The notes under the pieces: model-generated | The model's input: only the letters and a program-made list of their open reading frames with translations | Databases searched by the model: none | Told to the model about the DNA's origin: nothing | In this document: positions 33,301 to 45,163 of the stretch, in pieces | Position numbering within the stretch: position 1 is the first letter of the stretch | Layout: each line of letters opens with the position of its first letter | Assembly: GCA_905331475.1 (NCBI GenBank) | Contig: CAJNYU010003889.1 | Span: 33,823-97,822, forward strand | Direction: 5' to 3' | Length of the DNA stretch: 64,000 nucleotides | DNA from: Rotaria socialis | Lineage: Eukaryota; Rotifera; Eurotatoria; Philodinida; Philodinidae | Program-made: the position numbers and the translations under genes

Positions 33301-35187
33301 TAATTGATGGGACTAAGATTAATATGAGAGAGCCCGACTGTTACTACCAATTTTGGCTTTTTTCCAGTAGATCAAGAATTTTCTCGTGAAGAGCAATCTG
33401 AAAGCAAAAAAAAGTGAAGAAATGACTGCAAGTTACATGTCTATAACTATAATCAGAAGTTAATTATGATAATGCTATTGCTTTATTGAATAACTTCTGA
33501 TAAGTGTCGATAATACTGACGTCACACTGAACTTCAAAAGCAATACAGCGTTGCCAATTTGGTTCATAAAAAAATGTCTGTGTGCAAGACATTGAACGAA
33601 CGCAAAGGATCCATTGGAAAGATATAAAATATGTACGACGACCAGGTGCATACGTATACGAGCAAGCAATGCTTTTTATTCTACTGACTGACAGAAAGAA
33701 AAAATGTTTACGAATACAGAATAAAATATTATTACGGCTAGTCGTCTAATTAAAAAAGTCGATATTATTCATTTCATCAACAGAAAAAGCAGAACATGTT
33801 TTTCCTGTGGCTTGTGTTATCGTAGTAATAAAAAGAAATGCTCTCGTCACTCTTGTTCGATGTGAACGGAAGTGTCAGTTGATCATCGGTGGCGGAGGCA
33901 GCTTGCGGAAGTTTTCAAATTTTTAACTATTCAGTGACTGCTAGCTGAACTCAAGGACTCTTCGGCGACGACGATTGTATAGAATTTTTTTTCTTTCACC
34001 ACAGTGGTGGCTAGACGTTTCAACAATTCTTGCTGTTCTCCCTAGATATTGAAATGAAAACGATAAAAGAAACTGTCGGTCGCGTAAAATAGAAAAATCT
34101 CATTAATACGATGCGATGCGATGTGATGCGAAGCAAAAGCATTTATGTAGTCCGTCGCGAGTTTTTTTTTCTTTTTTACTTAAGACCGTACGCATCACAT
34201 CTCTTCGTTTTATGACAGAATGATCTCGAGAACCGAAAAGCGTAGAAAAGTGATTAAAACGTGAGATCGTAGTATCAAGATCAAACTCTTTACAACTGTT
34301 TTCTAATCTTCAATTCGAAGTTCTATTTCCTCACAAATATCGTTCCAAAATGACGAAAACGACGAAATTTATGGCGAGATAATGAAAGTGACATCATCAA
34401 CATATGTGAATGAATATTCCATTGGTTCACTACTAATCTATGTTATTGAATCATATAAATAATGAATCGTTCAATACGAATGTACTAAAAATAGAAAATG
34501 TGAACAGAGCCATATACGATAGTTGCTATAATTGGCATTTTGAAAACTCGAATTTCTAACTCCTTTAAAGGTTACGTAGTTACGTAGTGTTCAATGGATA
34601 CTAATTAATTATATTTATATGAATTTCTTATTCTGTATCGATCCTTATATAGATTTAACATAATATTATATTATTCATCTTTCTACTAGACCATTCGACA
34701 TATTTTAAATTTTATAACTGATGATATAAAATTTGATTTAACTACTTTCTAACATTTGTAATGTATATTTGAAAATATTTCATGAAACAATATGTTGTTG
34801 ATATTTTAATATTGATTTTGACTCACTTTAGATTAAGTTCATTTTTTATTCATATTCAAAACAAAAGAAACATTAAATGCTTTTTCTATATTGTTATGAT
34901 GCAGATATTATTATGTATATGTGAGTAAAACAAATTCTCTTATTGATATTCTAAAATTCATATTATGATATTTAAAAATTTATTTAAATTTATCCAATGT
35001 TTTGTTTTAAATTTAAAAAAATTTGTTTAAATTATTACTTAATATATGAAATTATAGCTCACACGTTTCTAGAATTTATTATAGATTGAAAAACAAATTT
35101 CTAGCTTTCTTTAATTTAGATATTTATTGTAAATATGTTTCTTCGTTTACATGTTTTTTGAAGTTTATTTTAGATAGTACTATCAAC
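33301..35187. other. Gene-free stretch
   Basis: 34107-34130 has a short GATGCGATGCGATG run. The rest is AT-rich and unassigned. Confidence 0.5.
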
Positions 35188-35771
35188 AAGGTAACGCGAC
35201 GTTAGCGTCACCAACCCTCTACTGAAAGGATTTAGTCATGTAGAACGTAGTAGCTATCCTAAACTATCTAGCTAACAGACTTCACATTCTATAGCTTCGA
35301 AATGATTTTCATGGAAAACACGATTGATAACCGAGCATAAATAGAAACACGCTTGGAAGTATCACCAAGAAAACAGCATTTAAGTAGTACTCACGAATAT
35401 TATATGGCAATAGTAAAGTTAAGTGCATCCGATATGCTACAGCTCAAGCTATGCTCCGAAAACTTTCGATCAGCTTGATAACGGAGTGACGAAAAAGACC
35501 CATTCAAGAGAGCTATGATCGCAATACCCCATTTTAGTAAATTTACAACTCAAATTGGTCTATCAAATAGATATTTAGCATGAATCTGCACGAGTAGATC
35601 AGAGATTACATCGAACTGACTTTTTCTAACTCGATTTCGGTTAGATTTGTCCTAATTGTTGCTCTACCCCATGTGGGTTCATTTTGTTTCGGTGCGCTTC
35701 CCGTCTATAATACATATATTCATTCCAGGGTGCACATTCACAGATAGATAAATCTAAGATTTACATCTTTT
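35188..35771. repeat. Dispersed repeat R, copy 1
   Basis: 35269-35771 aligns along its length with 45452-45953 (shared blocks include CACGATTGATAACCGAGCAT and ACTCGATTTCGGTTAG), roughly 80% alike by eye. Its first 70 bp (GTAACGCGACGTTAGCGTC, CTCTACTGAAAGGA) also match 42186-42265. Length and non-coding nature would suit a solo LTR or PLE end, but no terminal motif proves either. Confidence 0.65.
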
Positions 35772-35852
35772 GAATCGAATCCACTCGCAATCAGGAAAAA
35801 CTAAACTTATTAAGATAATCACGACAAATATGAATTTCAGAGCTGTCATTCA

Positions 35853-36953
35853 ATTCCGCAATGTTGAACATTCCGGAACCAGTTCCGCCCCCGGAACCAG
35901 TTCCGCCCCCGGAACCAGTTCCGCCCCCGGAACCAGTTCCGCCCCCGGAATCAGTTCCGTCGATTCCGGAATTAGGTCAAATATGAACACTGTCCGATTC
36001 CGGAATTGGTTCGTCCGATTCCGGAATTGGCTCGTCCGATTCCGGAATTGGTTCATCCGATTCCGGAATTGGTTCATCCGATTCCGGAATTCCTTCGTCC
36101 GATTCCCGGAATTCCACGGAATTCAGTCCAATTCCAGAATTAGATGAAAGCGGAGTCACCGGGAATTCATAGGAATTACACGGAATTCCTAGTAATTCCG
36201 GGATTACAACTTGTGTCACTGTATTCTAGCTTGTCTTACCCAGTTCGTGATGATCCGATTCCGGTCCGGAATTCCGGAATTAGGTCAATACGGAATCGCT
36301 GGAAATTAGATGGAATTCCTAGGAATTCCGTGTAATTCCGTTCAATTCCTGTTTGATCCAATTCCCGGAACTCCGTACCGGAATTGCATTCGTCACCGAG
36401 CTATAAGATATATCAAGTGTCCATTGATCACTCAATTCCGGAATCGCTGGGAATTAGACGGAATTCCTAGGAATTAGACGGAATTCCTAGGAATTAGACG
36501 GAATTCCTAGGAATTAGACGGAATTCCTAGGAATTCCGTGTAGTTCCGTTCAATTCCGTTCAATTCCTGTTCGACCCAATTCCCGGGATTCCGTACCGGA
36601 ATTGCACGGTGTGGGTGTTGCGGTAAGTGTGGGTGTTGCCATAGGTGTGGGTGTTGCCATAAGTGTGGGTGTTGCCATAAGTGTAAGTGTTGGCATAAGT
36701 GTGGATGTGAATGTTAGTGTAAGTGCACTGAATTCCGGAATCGTTGGGAATTAGGCGGAATCCGTTTGGATTCCGTGTAATTCGGGAATTGAATAGGATG
36801 GGATAAACGGAATTCCGGGAATTAGATGGAATTGATCGGCAGCGATTCCCGGAATTCCGGAATTGAATCGGAAGGGATGAACGGAATTTTGGGAATTGGA
36901 TGGAATTGGTTCCGTGAGCGGAGCTGATTCCGGAATGTTCAACATTGCGGAAT
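35853..36953. mobile_element. GGAATTCC word element with inverted ends and internal tandem arrays
   Basis: The inverted ends ATTCCGCAATGTTGAACATT (35853 inward) are matched at the right, ending 36953. The interior is almost wholly GGAATTCC-derived. It has an 18-bp tandem (GGAACCAGTTCCGCCCCC, 35872-35955), a 24-bp tandem (GATTCCGGAATTGGTTC, 35995-36105), a 25-bp tandem (GGAATTAGACGGAATTCCTA, 36445-36530) and a TGTGGGTGTTGCC tandem (36605-36720). All open frames here are repeat translations. 1795-1976 is a diverged right-end copy. Confidence 0.7.
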
Positions 36954-36964
36954 AGGATGTATTC

Positions 36965-37090
36965 TCGAAAAATCGGTGATTAATCGTGATAGATCGGGGT
37001 TACTCAAAAAAGCGGCGATCAACCGCAATTAATCGCTAGCATTTATCAAAATCGCGATGTATCATCAAAATTTAGGCGATTTCGACGACA
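36965..37090. repeat. Word cluster built on CGATTAATCG
   Basis: TCGGTGATTAATCG, GCGGCGATCAACCGC and ATTAATCGC recur in both orientations directly beside the GGAATTCC element. Confidence 0.5.
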
Positions 37091-37237
37091 TGGGATTATA
37101 TCAGTTTCATTGTTAGCAAATAGACGAAAAGTGGACCAGATAGTTATTTTACAGCATCAGTGCTTTTTTCGCGCGCACAAAGTTTTTCTGTTGATATTAT
37201 TATAATTTTCCTACCAATATATATATTAGATGAAGAT

Positions 37238-38681
37238 TAGGAATGCACTGATTCCTACACTATGCTTTTAAAAATGGCATTCTTTTGCCATAAAGACTTG
37301 CGCTATATGCGAATTTTTTACATTCGTTTTGACCAGTTTTTCATGCTCTATCTGAATCAGCTGTCAAAATCTACCCACTATAAAATAAATCATTCGGACT
37401 AGGCGTGGAATCGGTCAAAAAGTGAAAATTTAAAGATTTTTCGGCCGATTCCAAGCGAATTACAGATTTATCTTTCGCATTAGAATATTCCTGAGGATAG
37501 ATTTGAAAAGAGTGGTCAAAACTGAGCAGAAATATATGAAGAATTTATGAGAATCTCATAACTCCAAGTTTTTTCAGTATTTTAAACGTTTCTAAGAAAT
37601 TCTAGGAATCGGCTGGAATTAGTTTTTCTCTGGTTGCAAAAATATTTGCTCAGCATCGACACTTGATATACTCTGATAGATTTTTCATATTATTTCTGCT
37701 CAGTTTAGACCGCTCTTTTCAAATTTATCCCCACCCTAGTGAAACATCTTGTAAGTAAGATCTTGGCCAAGATCTTGGGTACAGATAAGTGAACAGATCT
37801 TGAAAATTTAGGTACAAGATAACTGTATTATCTTGTACCCAAGATCTTATTACAGATCTTAAGTAAGAATTCATAACATCTTGAACGATGCATTCTGAAA
37901 GTGTGTTTGGTATTTTTTCAATATATTTTAATATTAACTATTCCTGTCCCGAATAGCTCAAGCAAGTCAGATGCTGAGATCTGACCGGCTTTAAGTTGGT
38001 CCGATATTCGCCAGACCAATTTAGGGTAGTCCTCTCTCGACCATCGATCGAGATCAGCATCCTCTCGATTAATCAATAGTCGAGAAATAGTTTAGAAAAA
38101 AACTTATTTTGTAAAGTTATCTTTTTGCATGTCCAATCATGTTGCTTATATTCTGTTCTGTATGCATAAAAAAACGGTGAACGACTAGATAGCCTATCTA
38201 AATAAACTAATGATGTCGCTTTCTGTTTTATTCGAGATCTTGTGAGAAGATAATAGTAAAAGAAATCGTTGCCATGATCTTGCTAAGATCTTAGGTACAG
38301 ATTTATCAGATAGGACAAGATCTGAACAAGCGAATTATCTTTTAAAGATCTTGATAAGATCTTACCTACCAATCCCAAGATTTCAAGATCTTACTTACAA
38401 GATGTTTCACTAGGGCAGGAATATTCTGATGCGAAAGATAAATCTGTAATTCACTTGGAATTGGTTGGAATCGGTAGAAAAATCTTTAAAGTTTCACTTT
38501 TTGACCGATTCCACGCCGAGTCCGAATGATTTATTTTATAGCGGGTGGATTTTGACGGCTGACTGAGATAGAGCATGAAAAACTGGTCAAAAAAAATGTA
38601 AAAAATTCGCATATAGCGCAAGTCTTTATGGCAAAAGAATGCCATTTTTAAAAGCATAGTATAGGAATCGGTGCGTCCCTA
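37238..38681. mobile_element. Long palindromic hAT-like element carrying a nested insertion
   Basis: The outer ends TAGGAATGCACTGATTCCTA and TAGGGACGCACCGATTCCTA (inverted) fit hAT-type termini. Arms of about 300 bp (37238-37545) are mirrored by 37690-37733 plus 38418-38681. The right arm is split by the 37734-38415 element. No 8-bp target duplication was recognised outside. No coding sequence remains. Confidence 0.65.
37734..38415. mobile_element. CCC-ended AAGATCTT element with 2-bp CA duplication (empty site visible)
   Basis: The ends CCCTAGTGAAACATCTTG are inverted for about 32 bp. Both subterminal regions are full of AAGATCTTG / CAAGATCTT words (37745-37870 and 38240-38405) around an unrelated centre. 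The element sits in the right arm of a palindrome, and the undamaged left arm is the pre-insertion site. Removing the element plus one CA gives TTATCCCCAGGAATATTC against the left arm's CTATCCTCAGGAATATTC. The target duplication is therefore 2 bp. Confidence 0.75.
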
Positions 38682-39567
38682 TATCTAACGAGTGCTAGAA
38701 TCTCATAGAAAACACGTTTATGCCAGTAGCTCCCCAATTCAAAAGTCGCGCGCGTCCCGCAAGCTCCGCAGTCCCGCATCCAAAATAAAAGGTACCTACA
38801 TATACATGTACACTACAGACTTCTAAAGTCGCCAAGTGCCGCAGTCCAGCCTCTTTTTGTATATCAAGGGTGTGTTTTGTTTTCGAAAACTCAGTTTGAA
38901 ATCAAAAAGCCCATAGACTCCAACCCTTATACAAAAGTAATATTTTCCTAAAAAAGACTTTCTCTATCCTAAAAAAAGCAAAATACAAAATTTCAAAAAA
39001 CTAACAACGCCATCGTGTTCCCCGATCCCAGTTACCTTTGGTCAAACCTATCCCTATCCCTACAGGATATTGTTTGAGGTTAGTTAAGTTTATACACCTA
39101 CTTTCCTATTGTACGAGCGAACGAACGACGAACGAACAGACGAGCGAATACATTTAGCTCGTTTTTCGTAATACCCTCCTTTCAGTAAATCATATTACTA
39201 TTCAGTGAAGAAAATAAAATTGAGAAAGAAAGCAAGGGTTGATTTCACTTTTATTTTTGTCTAAGATAATAGAGATATGGAATGTGAAATAGTTATATAT
39301 ATCAGGGAAGGTCAAAAAACATTTTAAAACGATAACAGAAAGACAGTGTATAGACACCAAAACACATTTCTTTTTAAGTTGTTGTTTTATTATGAATTTT
39401 ATTAAAGAGATATTTCAATATTTGTTTATTCAGTTCGCGCAAATATAAATGAGAAACAAGCCAATAAATACTTGCTAAGGTGAATTTTTTTCTATTATGA
39501 TTAATTGTTCAAAACAATTGAAACAAATATTAGTCAAATTCAATTGATTTAATGTTTCTCTATATTA
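38682..39567. other. Gene-free stretch
   Basis: A GAACGAACGACGAACGAA tract at 39117-39150 is the only pattern seen. Confidence 0.45.
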
Positions 39568-40175
39568 CCCAGGTCGAACATTCCGGCCACCGGATCCCAT
39601 AGGATACTCCAGGGAATATGCGGGAAAGTCACCATATCCTGCAGGAAAACACGGGAAATTGCTGGAACATGGAAGCAGCCCCAGGAGAATCAGGGTACAT
39701 CGGAATCGGTCGGAACCGATCGGTTCTGTTGAACTCCGACGATTTCCTAACTAACGGATTCCGGCCCAGATTTCGTCAAACCATTTCCGATCGATTCCCA
39801 TCGGTTCCGTCAATTTCCGACAAATTCCGGGTCGAAATTTTCCGGAACTTAACGGAATTTTTCCGGCGGAAACCGGACCGGGATCCGTTAGTTAGGAAAT
39901 CGTCGGAATTCAACGGAGCCGACCGAAAAGCAACGGAATCCATAGGATCCGATACCGGAAACGATCGGATCCACTGGTAGGATTGAATCTCCTGGGAGTA
40001 TTTCGGTGAAAAATACGGCCGGACTTTTTCGGCGAATTCCTGCCAAGTTCCGGTGATTCCCGGCAGGAATTGATCGGAAATCACCGGAAAAAAATCCGAA
40101 AATTTTCCAACCGGAATACTGCTCCCAAAAAAATCAACGGAACTACCCGGAACAGTCGGGACTGTTCGGCCTGGG
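39568..40175. mobile_element. CCC-ended TTCCGGAA word element with nested relative
   Basis: The left end CCCAGGTCGAACATTCCGG and right end (inverted) CCCAGGCCGAACAGTCC match the element at 60547-60845, which is its shorter, inverted sibling. It contains a second CCC-ended element at 39679-39996 that the sibling lacks. The flanking dinucleotides (TA, CA) do not match. Confidence 0.7.
39679..39996. mobile_element. Nested CCC-ended element with 2-bp AG duplication (empty site in sibling)
   Basis: The ends are CCCCAGGAGAATCAGGG and, inverted, CCCAGGAGATTCAATCC. Inside is a second inverted pair GACGATTTCCTAACTAACGG / CCGTTAGTTAGGAAATCGTC. Deleting the element plus one AG gives GGAACATGGAAGCAGTATTT, equal in length and almost identical to the uninterrupted site in 60547-60845 (GGAACATGGAAGCCGTATTC). 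Confidence 0.75.
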
Positions 40176-42185
40176 CATTGATTGCTGGTGCTTGATTTAT
40201 GAAGAGAAATATGGAATATGAAGCTGTTCACTAAGCATCTAGCTTTAGCGCATATGACTACTTGTTTGATTATAGTCTTTCGTTGAATTGTGACAAAGCA
40301 AGATAAATAAAATGCTGCTACTCAGTAAATAATGTACTATTGTTATATTAAGTCGAAGATATTGTGTTTTTACACATTACGATACTTTAAGTTTTCTTGT
40401 TAGTACATGTACTCTGTAGTGTTAAGATTAAGGAATATCTTAGCTATTGCTTGGTCAAAGGTTTTTTTGCTAACTTCATATGAAATTGGCTTATCCTTGG
40501 TAGAATTTTCTTAACTGATTTAATGTTTTCAGAAGCTTTTCTACTTTTTATTTTTGTAGAATAAGCTTTAGTCCAACAGCATTATATTCTATGCAGAAGC
40601 ATGCGGTCTGTGTAACTGATGCTACGAGCATTTTACGATAAGGCGCTAAAGATGGATAGAGGCAGTGCTTACAGGAAAAAACAAGCGTACCTTCTTGATA
40701 ATGTTTTTTATCTTCACAAAGATGAAGTCTTTTTTAATAGAAATAGATATGAGGATACTTGTTATAGGTTGTTTCCACTAAGAAGATTTTCAGTTATCTC
40801 AGTAGTCTCAACTCATAAATATAATTCTTACTCACTGAAGTTCTGTATCGATTGCAAGCAACGATGAGTATTAAATCAAGCCGTAGATCATTTGCGTCTC
40901 TGTAGAAAAGAAAAATTTCAACAAACAGATAATCTCTTCAATTGCTAGAAAGAAAAAGACTGATTTTAAGAAGGACTAAACATCATTAAAATGTTGCTGT
41001 CATCATTGATGCCAGATAATCAGACATATACAGTTGTACTCATATAGATATGCACTGACTCACTTCGAGTGAAGACATGTGATATAATAAGTATACTCAT
41101 ACGAGTTGTATGCATCAAATTGAATGTGAAATCTTTAGAAAAGTTATTCTTCAGTATATTAATTAATCATAATGGTGACAATGATAACCAAACAAGTAAA
41201 AATAAACAAAAGTAATTTATCATCACCATTCAATTATTTGATTCATTTTACATTTATCTTCATATCCATAAAACGCGTATAAATAATATAACTAATATAA
41301 CATATAATGAATGGCAATTAGGACTGGATTCATCATATTAAAATCTCTTATATTCTTCTCGATTGCATATGAAAACGTAATGCAAATAGATTTTTTTACA
41401 ACATACAGCTACATATAAGATAAAACGATTGATAGATCAACTGGGAACAGCATTAGTTTTTCGATACTTTTTGTGGCGATGATAGTGGTTCAGAGAAATT
41501 TTGAATTGCAAGAAAAAAGAAAATGATTGAAGAAACTGGACAAGATCATTCCTGAAATTTGATGCACTCATTTTACGCACTAACCTAAATCAAAAGGATC
41601 ACTATTTAATGGATAGTGTACAATTTGTTAAAACTCAAATATCCATATATCTGAATATAATTAAACAGTAAAAATTAGTATTAATGAAACTATATTATTT
41701 TGATTTATAAGAAAAAGTTTGACTTGATGGTAAAAATTGGATACAATATCAAACGCAGAAAATGCGTATAGTACAGAGAATAAAAAACTAAATAATCCAA
41801 TTTTGATAAGTGTGGTTTCAATTAAATGAGAATTAGCACTCATGATGTTATTTTTAGAATAAGCATTCAGTAACTCTTCAATAAGTGTCAATCAGCTTTT
41901 ACTAGCTACAAATAAATATAGAAGAACATTGACAAAAATGACTTTTTCAAGAAATGCTGGATTACAATCCTATTTTAAATGGAAACTGAAAATCTTGAAA
42001 TAAATATAGTTTAATTTCATCGTTTCATATTTGACTACCGGAAAATGTCAAAATTATCTATCTGCATCATCTTTATCACTTTCATTTAAACGTTCTCTAT
42101 ATAAGTTCATTATAATAAATAAAATGGCATCTCTGTTGAAAAATATTTCAAATAAAATTTTTATAAAGACTCGTACATTTTCATA
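40176..42185. other. Gene-free stretch
   Basis: A basic 82-residue frame at 40619-40867 and a hydrophobic 76-residue frame on - at 41661-41891 show no recognisable domain. I do not call either a gene. The rest is AT-rich. Confidence 0.45.
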
Positions 42186-42265
42186 AGTAACGGAACGCTA
42201 GTATCGCTAACCTTCTACTGAAAGGACATGATCACGTTAAATACAAGAATCCGATATACGTAGCT
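42186..42265. repeat. Fragment of dispersed repeat R
   Basis: GTAACGGAACGCTAGTATCG and TTCTACTGAAAGGA match the 5' part of 35188-35260. Confidence 0.5.
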
Positions 42266-42351
42266 AAGAAATTCTTATTATAGGCACAATACATGACATA
42301 TCTCAGTGATAATATCATTGGGATTTCCCAAAAACCAGTGTCACCTATCCA

Positions 42352-42354
42352 CAT

Positions 42355-42386
<32 letters not shown>

Positions 42387-42575
42387 GTAGGTAAATACAT
42401 AAATGATTAGATAGTAGGGTCACAGTCGCGGTACTGATCACGGTAATGGACACAGTCAGGGTAGTAGCCACGGTAGCGGTCACGGTCACGCCTTACTACG
42501 ACTAGTTTTAAAAAACTCCGAGACCGTGACTAAAAATCGTAGTCGCAGGTGTTACATGGCCAAACATTTTACACC
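42352..42575. repeat. ATAG microsatellite and GGTCACGGT word cluster
   Basis: (ATAG) repeats occupy 42355-42392. 42420-42560 repeats CACGGTAGCGGTCACGGTCA and complements, including GAGACCGTGACTAAAA. Confidence 0.55.
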
Positions 42576-42590
42576 CATTTTTATCTAAGC

Positions 42591-42633
42591 CTCGGCGCGT
42601 GGTGGCCCTGTGGGCCACCCAACGAGCGCCGAG
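42591..42633. other. GC-rich perfect hairpin
   Basis: CTCGGCGC pairs with GCGCCGAG, and inside it GGTGGCCC pairs with GGGCCACC around TGT. In an AT-rich region this 43-bp stem stands out. It could be a structured RNA, a terminator-like fold or a transposon end. Confidence 0.5.
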
Positions 42634-42704
42634 ATGCCACGTCTCTCTCATTGAACATGTTCAACTCATGTAGGTCTTCCATGACCAAAGGTTTTATCTA
42701 CCCA

Positions 42705-43988
42705 CCCAGGTGACCAAAAGACTAGTAAAAAGACTAGTCTTTTTTCTAGACAAGTCGGCCGTCCAGTCTAGTCTTTTTCTCAAAATGTCCTAGTACAGGA
42801 CTAGTCTGAAATCTCGTATAGTCCATAGTGCCCGTCCGGACTATGAAAGTGACTGGAGTCATTCTATTTGTCATGCGTAGTCTTTTTCGAAAAAAAGTCT
42901 AGACATGCTGTACCATCCTGACGCCCGTCAAAAATATGATTCTAAATAAAAGTAAGAGCGTCCATGACCCTTTACATGACGAGTTGTGGCCTTATATAAT
43001 GACGAGATCCTGACTAGTCTAAACTGAAATATTTTATGACTACAACTAGATTCGAACACACATACCAACTATTACTTACCCATCGTTCAGACCATTGAGC
43101 CATTTGATCGAGAGATCAGTTTATCAGTATTTCTAGTCATTCTAATATGCTTTAAAATACGAATTTTTTCTATGTTTTATTCATATGAAAAATTGAATAA
43201 AAAATATTTTTTTATAAATTCCAAAATTATTCAGATGAAATTTAATAAAATAAATTGAAAACTGTGCTTATTTTATCTCATGTTTTTGTCTTGTTTTAGT
43301 CATTAATTTAGCAATTCAGCAGGACATTTTATTCAACAATTTTTTTCCTTCTAATATTTATTTAGATAATTCAGAATTCGGACTGACGGTGTACTTAAAA
43401 AATAGAATAATCTTTACGAACATACAACAGTTTATATTAGCCTAGGAGCAGTCCTTCTAGCTACCATTAAAGGCATTTTCGGGTAGTGAGAATCAGTTTC
43501 CATCAAGTGATTTCTGCACACATGGTATATGGAAGACATCCATTTGCATTTTAGAATATATACATAGACATAAGGTTTACTGTATTACGGACTGCCGCCA
43601 AGACGCCAGTCTGATTTTTAATAGTATTATAAATGTCTCTAATGTTGTAATCTAACTTTCTTCTCCATTTTTTACAATATTTTCCCCTGCTATGGACTAG
43701 TCCAGGTGGGAGTAAATGAATAAACAGACCAGTCTAGACGGGTAAAATGACATACGGACTAGTCATAATGATGCTTTAGAATATATTGGACTAGTCTAGA
43801 CGGATAAAAGGACAAACGGACTAGTCAGAACGATGCTCTGGGATAGCTTATACCAGTCCAAACGGGTAAAAGGACATACGGACTAGTCACAATAGATATG
43901 GAAGACGTATTAGACTAGACTTGAGGGTATAGCAGACTTTTTGGACTAGTCATGTCGCCCGTCCTCCCTATTTTTTTGCTCACTTGGG
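42705..43988. mobile_element. CCC-ended AGACTAGTCT element
   Basis: The ends are CCCAGGTGACC and, inverted, CCCAAGTGAGC. AGACTAGTCT, GGACTAGTC and GACTAGTCTAGACGG words fill 42715-43025 and 43690-43970, with an AT-rich centre that carries a tRNA-like SINE head. TATCTACCCA lies on both sides (42695-42704, 43989-43998), which would be a 10-bp duplication, but the right flank is a TATCTACC-like microsatellite, so chance is possible. Confidence 0.6.
43036..43125 (-). repeat. tRNA-derived SINE-like fragment
   Basis: The minus strand has an A box, TGGCTCAATGG, and 32 bp further a B box, GTTCGAATC, the spacing of a tRNA gene. The arms do not fold into a clean cloverleaf, so it is a tRNA-derived SINE head or decayed tRNA rather than a working tRNA. 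Confidence 0.45.
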
Positions 43989-44110
43989 TATCTACCCATT
44001 TACCTATTTACCTATTTACCTATTTATCTATTTACCTACCTGTCTATCTATCCATCTACCCACTTATCTATTTATCTATTTACCTACCTACCTGTCTATC
44101 TATCATTCCT
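43989..44110. repeat. TTTACCTA / TATCTACC microsatellite
   Basis: Imperfect tetranucleotide repeat. The open frames through it are repeat translations. Confidence 0.8.
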
Positions 44111-44541
44111 CCCATTTATTTAATTATCTGTATCCGTCTACCCCTGCCTTGATCTACAGGTTGGTGCATTGATGATTGGATGTTTATAATTCTAGATCTA
44201 TGTAAGTATCCATCTATATGTGTATAGGTGACAGTTTGTTTTTGGAGAATCCCAATGATATTCTCACTAAGATTTGTCATGCACTCTATAGGCATGAGTT
44301 TCGCAACATGTAACAAAACAGTAAAAGGATTAGCAACCAGAACAGCTAAATCTGCTTGCATGAATCTAATATGAGTAGGCTTTAGTTGAATACGGTGCAA
44401 ACTTCACCTAAGTGAGGATCATTTGAGTGCCTGAATAGCAGGATTAAAAAATACCGGAAGAGAGCTAACATTCAACACTCTATTTTATATATGTTCTTCC
44501 TCGTTTCTTCAAATGTGAATATACGTATAGATAAGTTGAAC

Positions 44542-45163
44542 TAACGAGGGAGGGCCACCAAGTGTTCAATCGCTTTTGCGTTGAAACTACTTAGATTATG
44601 TAGCTCCCAAGAAGTTATGAATACGGTAAAAATATATTTTGGGCAGATAGCTTATTGTTACGAAAATAGGCCATTTTTATTGTATTTTTTAATTATTGCC
44701 GTAGCCCCCTTCAGGAACATTCGAAAATTGATTTTCGAATTTTAACTTGAAATCTTATGCAACAATACATCTCAACGAGAGTGGTGTCTTTTGGAATGCT
44801 TTTGATCATTGCATTTATTTGTTTCATTAAATCTGCTACTTCATTTGAAAGATGTACAATAAAAATTTCACAATACCCGTGTCTAACGATAGGGATAGTA
44901 GAAACGTCTGAAACGTTCACAATCGTCCTCCTTAGCGAGTCTTTATATGAAAAGTTTCAAGTCAAAATTCGAGCATCAATTTTTTTAGTGTCTTTGGGGG
45001 GCTCCAGGGACTCAAAAAAGCTCATACCTTATAAATGGCCTAGTTGCGTCACAATAAACTATCCACCCAAAATATTTTTAGCGTATTCATAACTCATCGG
45101 AAGCTACATAATGTACGTAGTTTCAAAGCAAAAGCGATTGAACACTTGGTAATCCTACCTCGT
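44542..45163. mobile_element. Fold-back element with arms of about 200 bp
   Basis: The left arm (GCCACCAAGTGTTCAATCGC and following, to about 44780) is mirrored at the right (GCGATTGAACACTTGGT ending at about 45155). The match continues with interruptions through most of each arm. The opposed frames at 44757-45092 and 44711-44920 are the two arms read through and are not genes. Confidence 0.7.

Noticed and set aside
35770-36335. Repetitive proteins on both strands
   Set aside because: They are frame translations of the 18- and 24-bp GGAATTCC arrays. No start context or non-repeat domain is present.
35872-36530. CRISPR-like spacing of direct repeats
   Set aside because: The repeats are contiguous and degenerate, have no unique spacers, and lie in a eukaryotic genome.
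43036-43125. Functional tRNA gene on the minus strand
   Set aside because: A and B boxes are present, but the acceptor and anticodon arms do not pair. It is better read as a SINE head.
44711-45092. Opposed open frames of about 70-110 residues
   Set aside because: They are the two arms of a fold-back element read on both strands.
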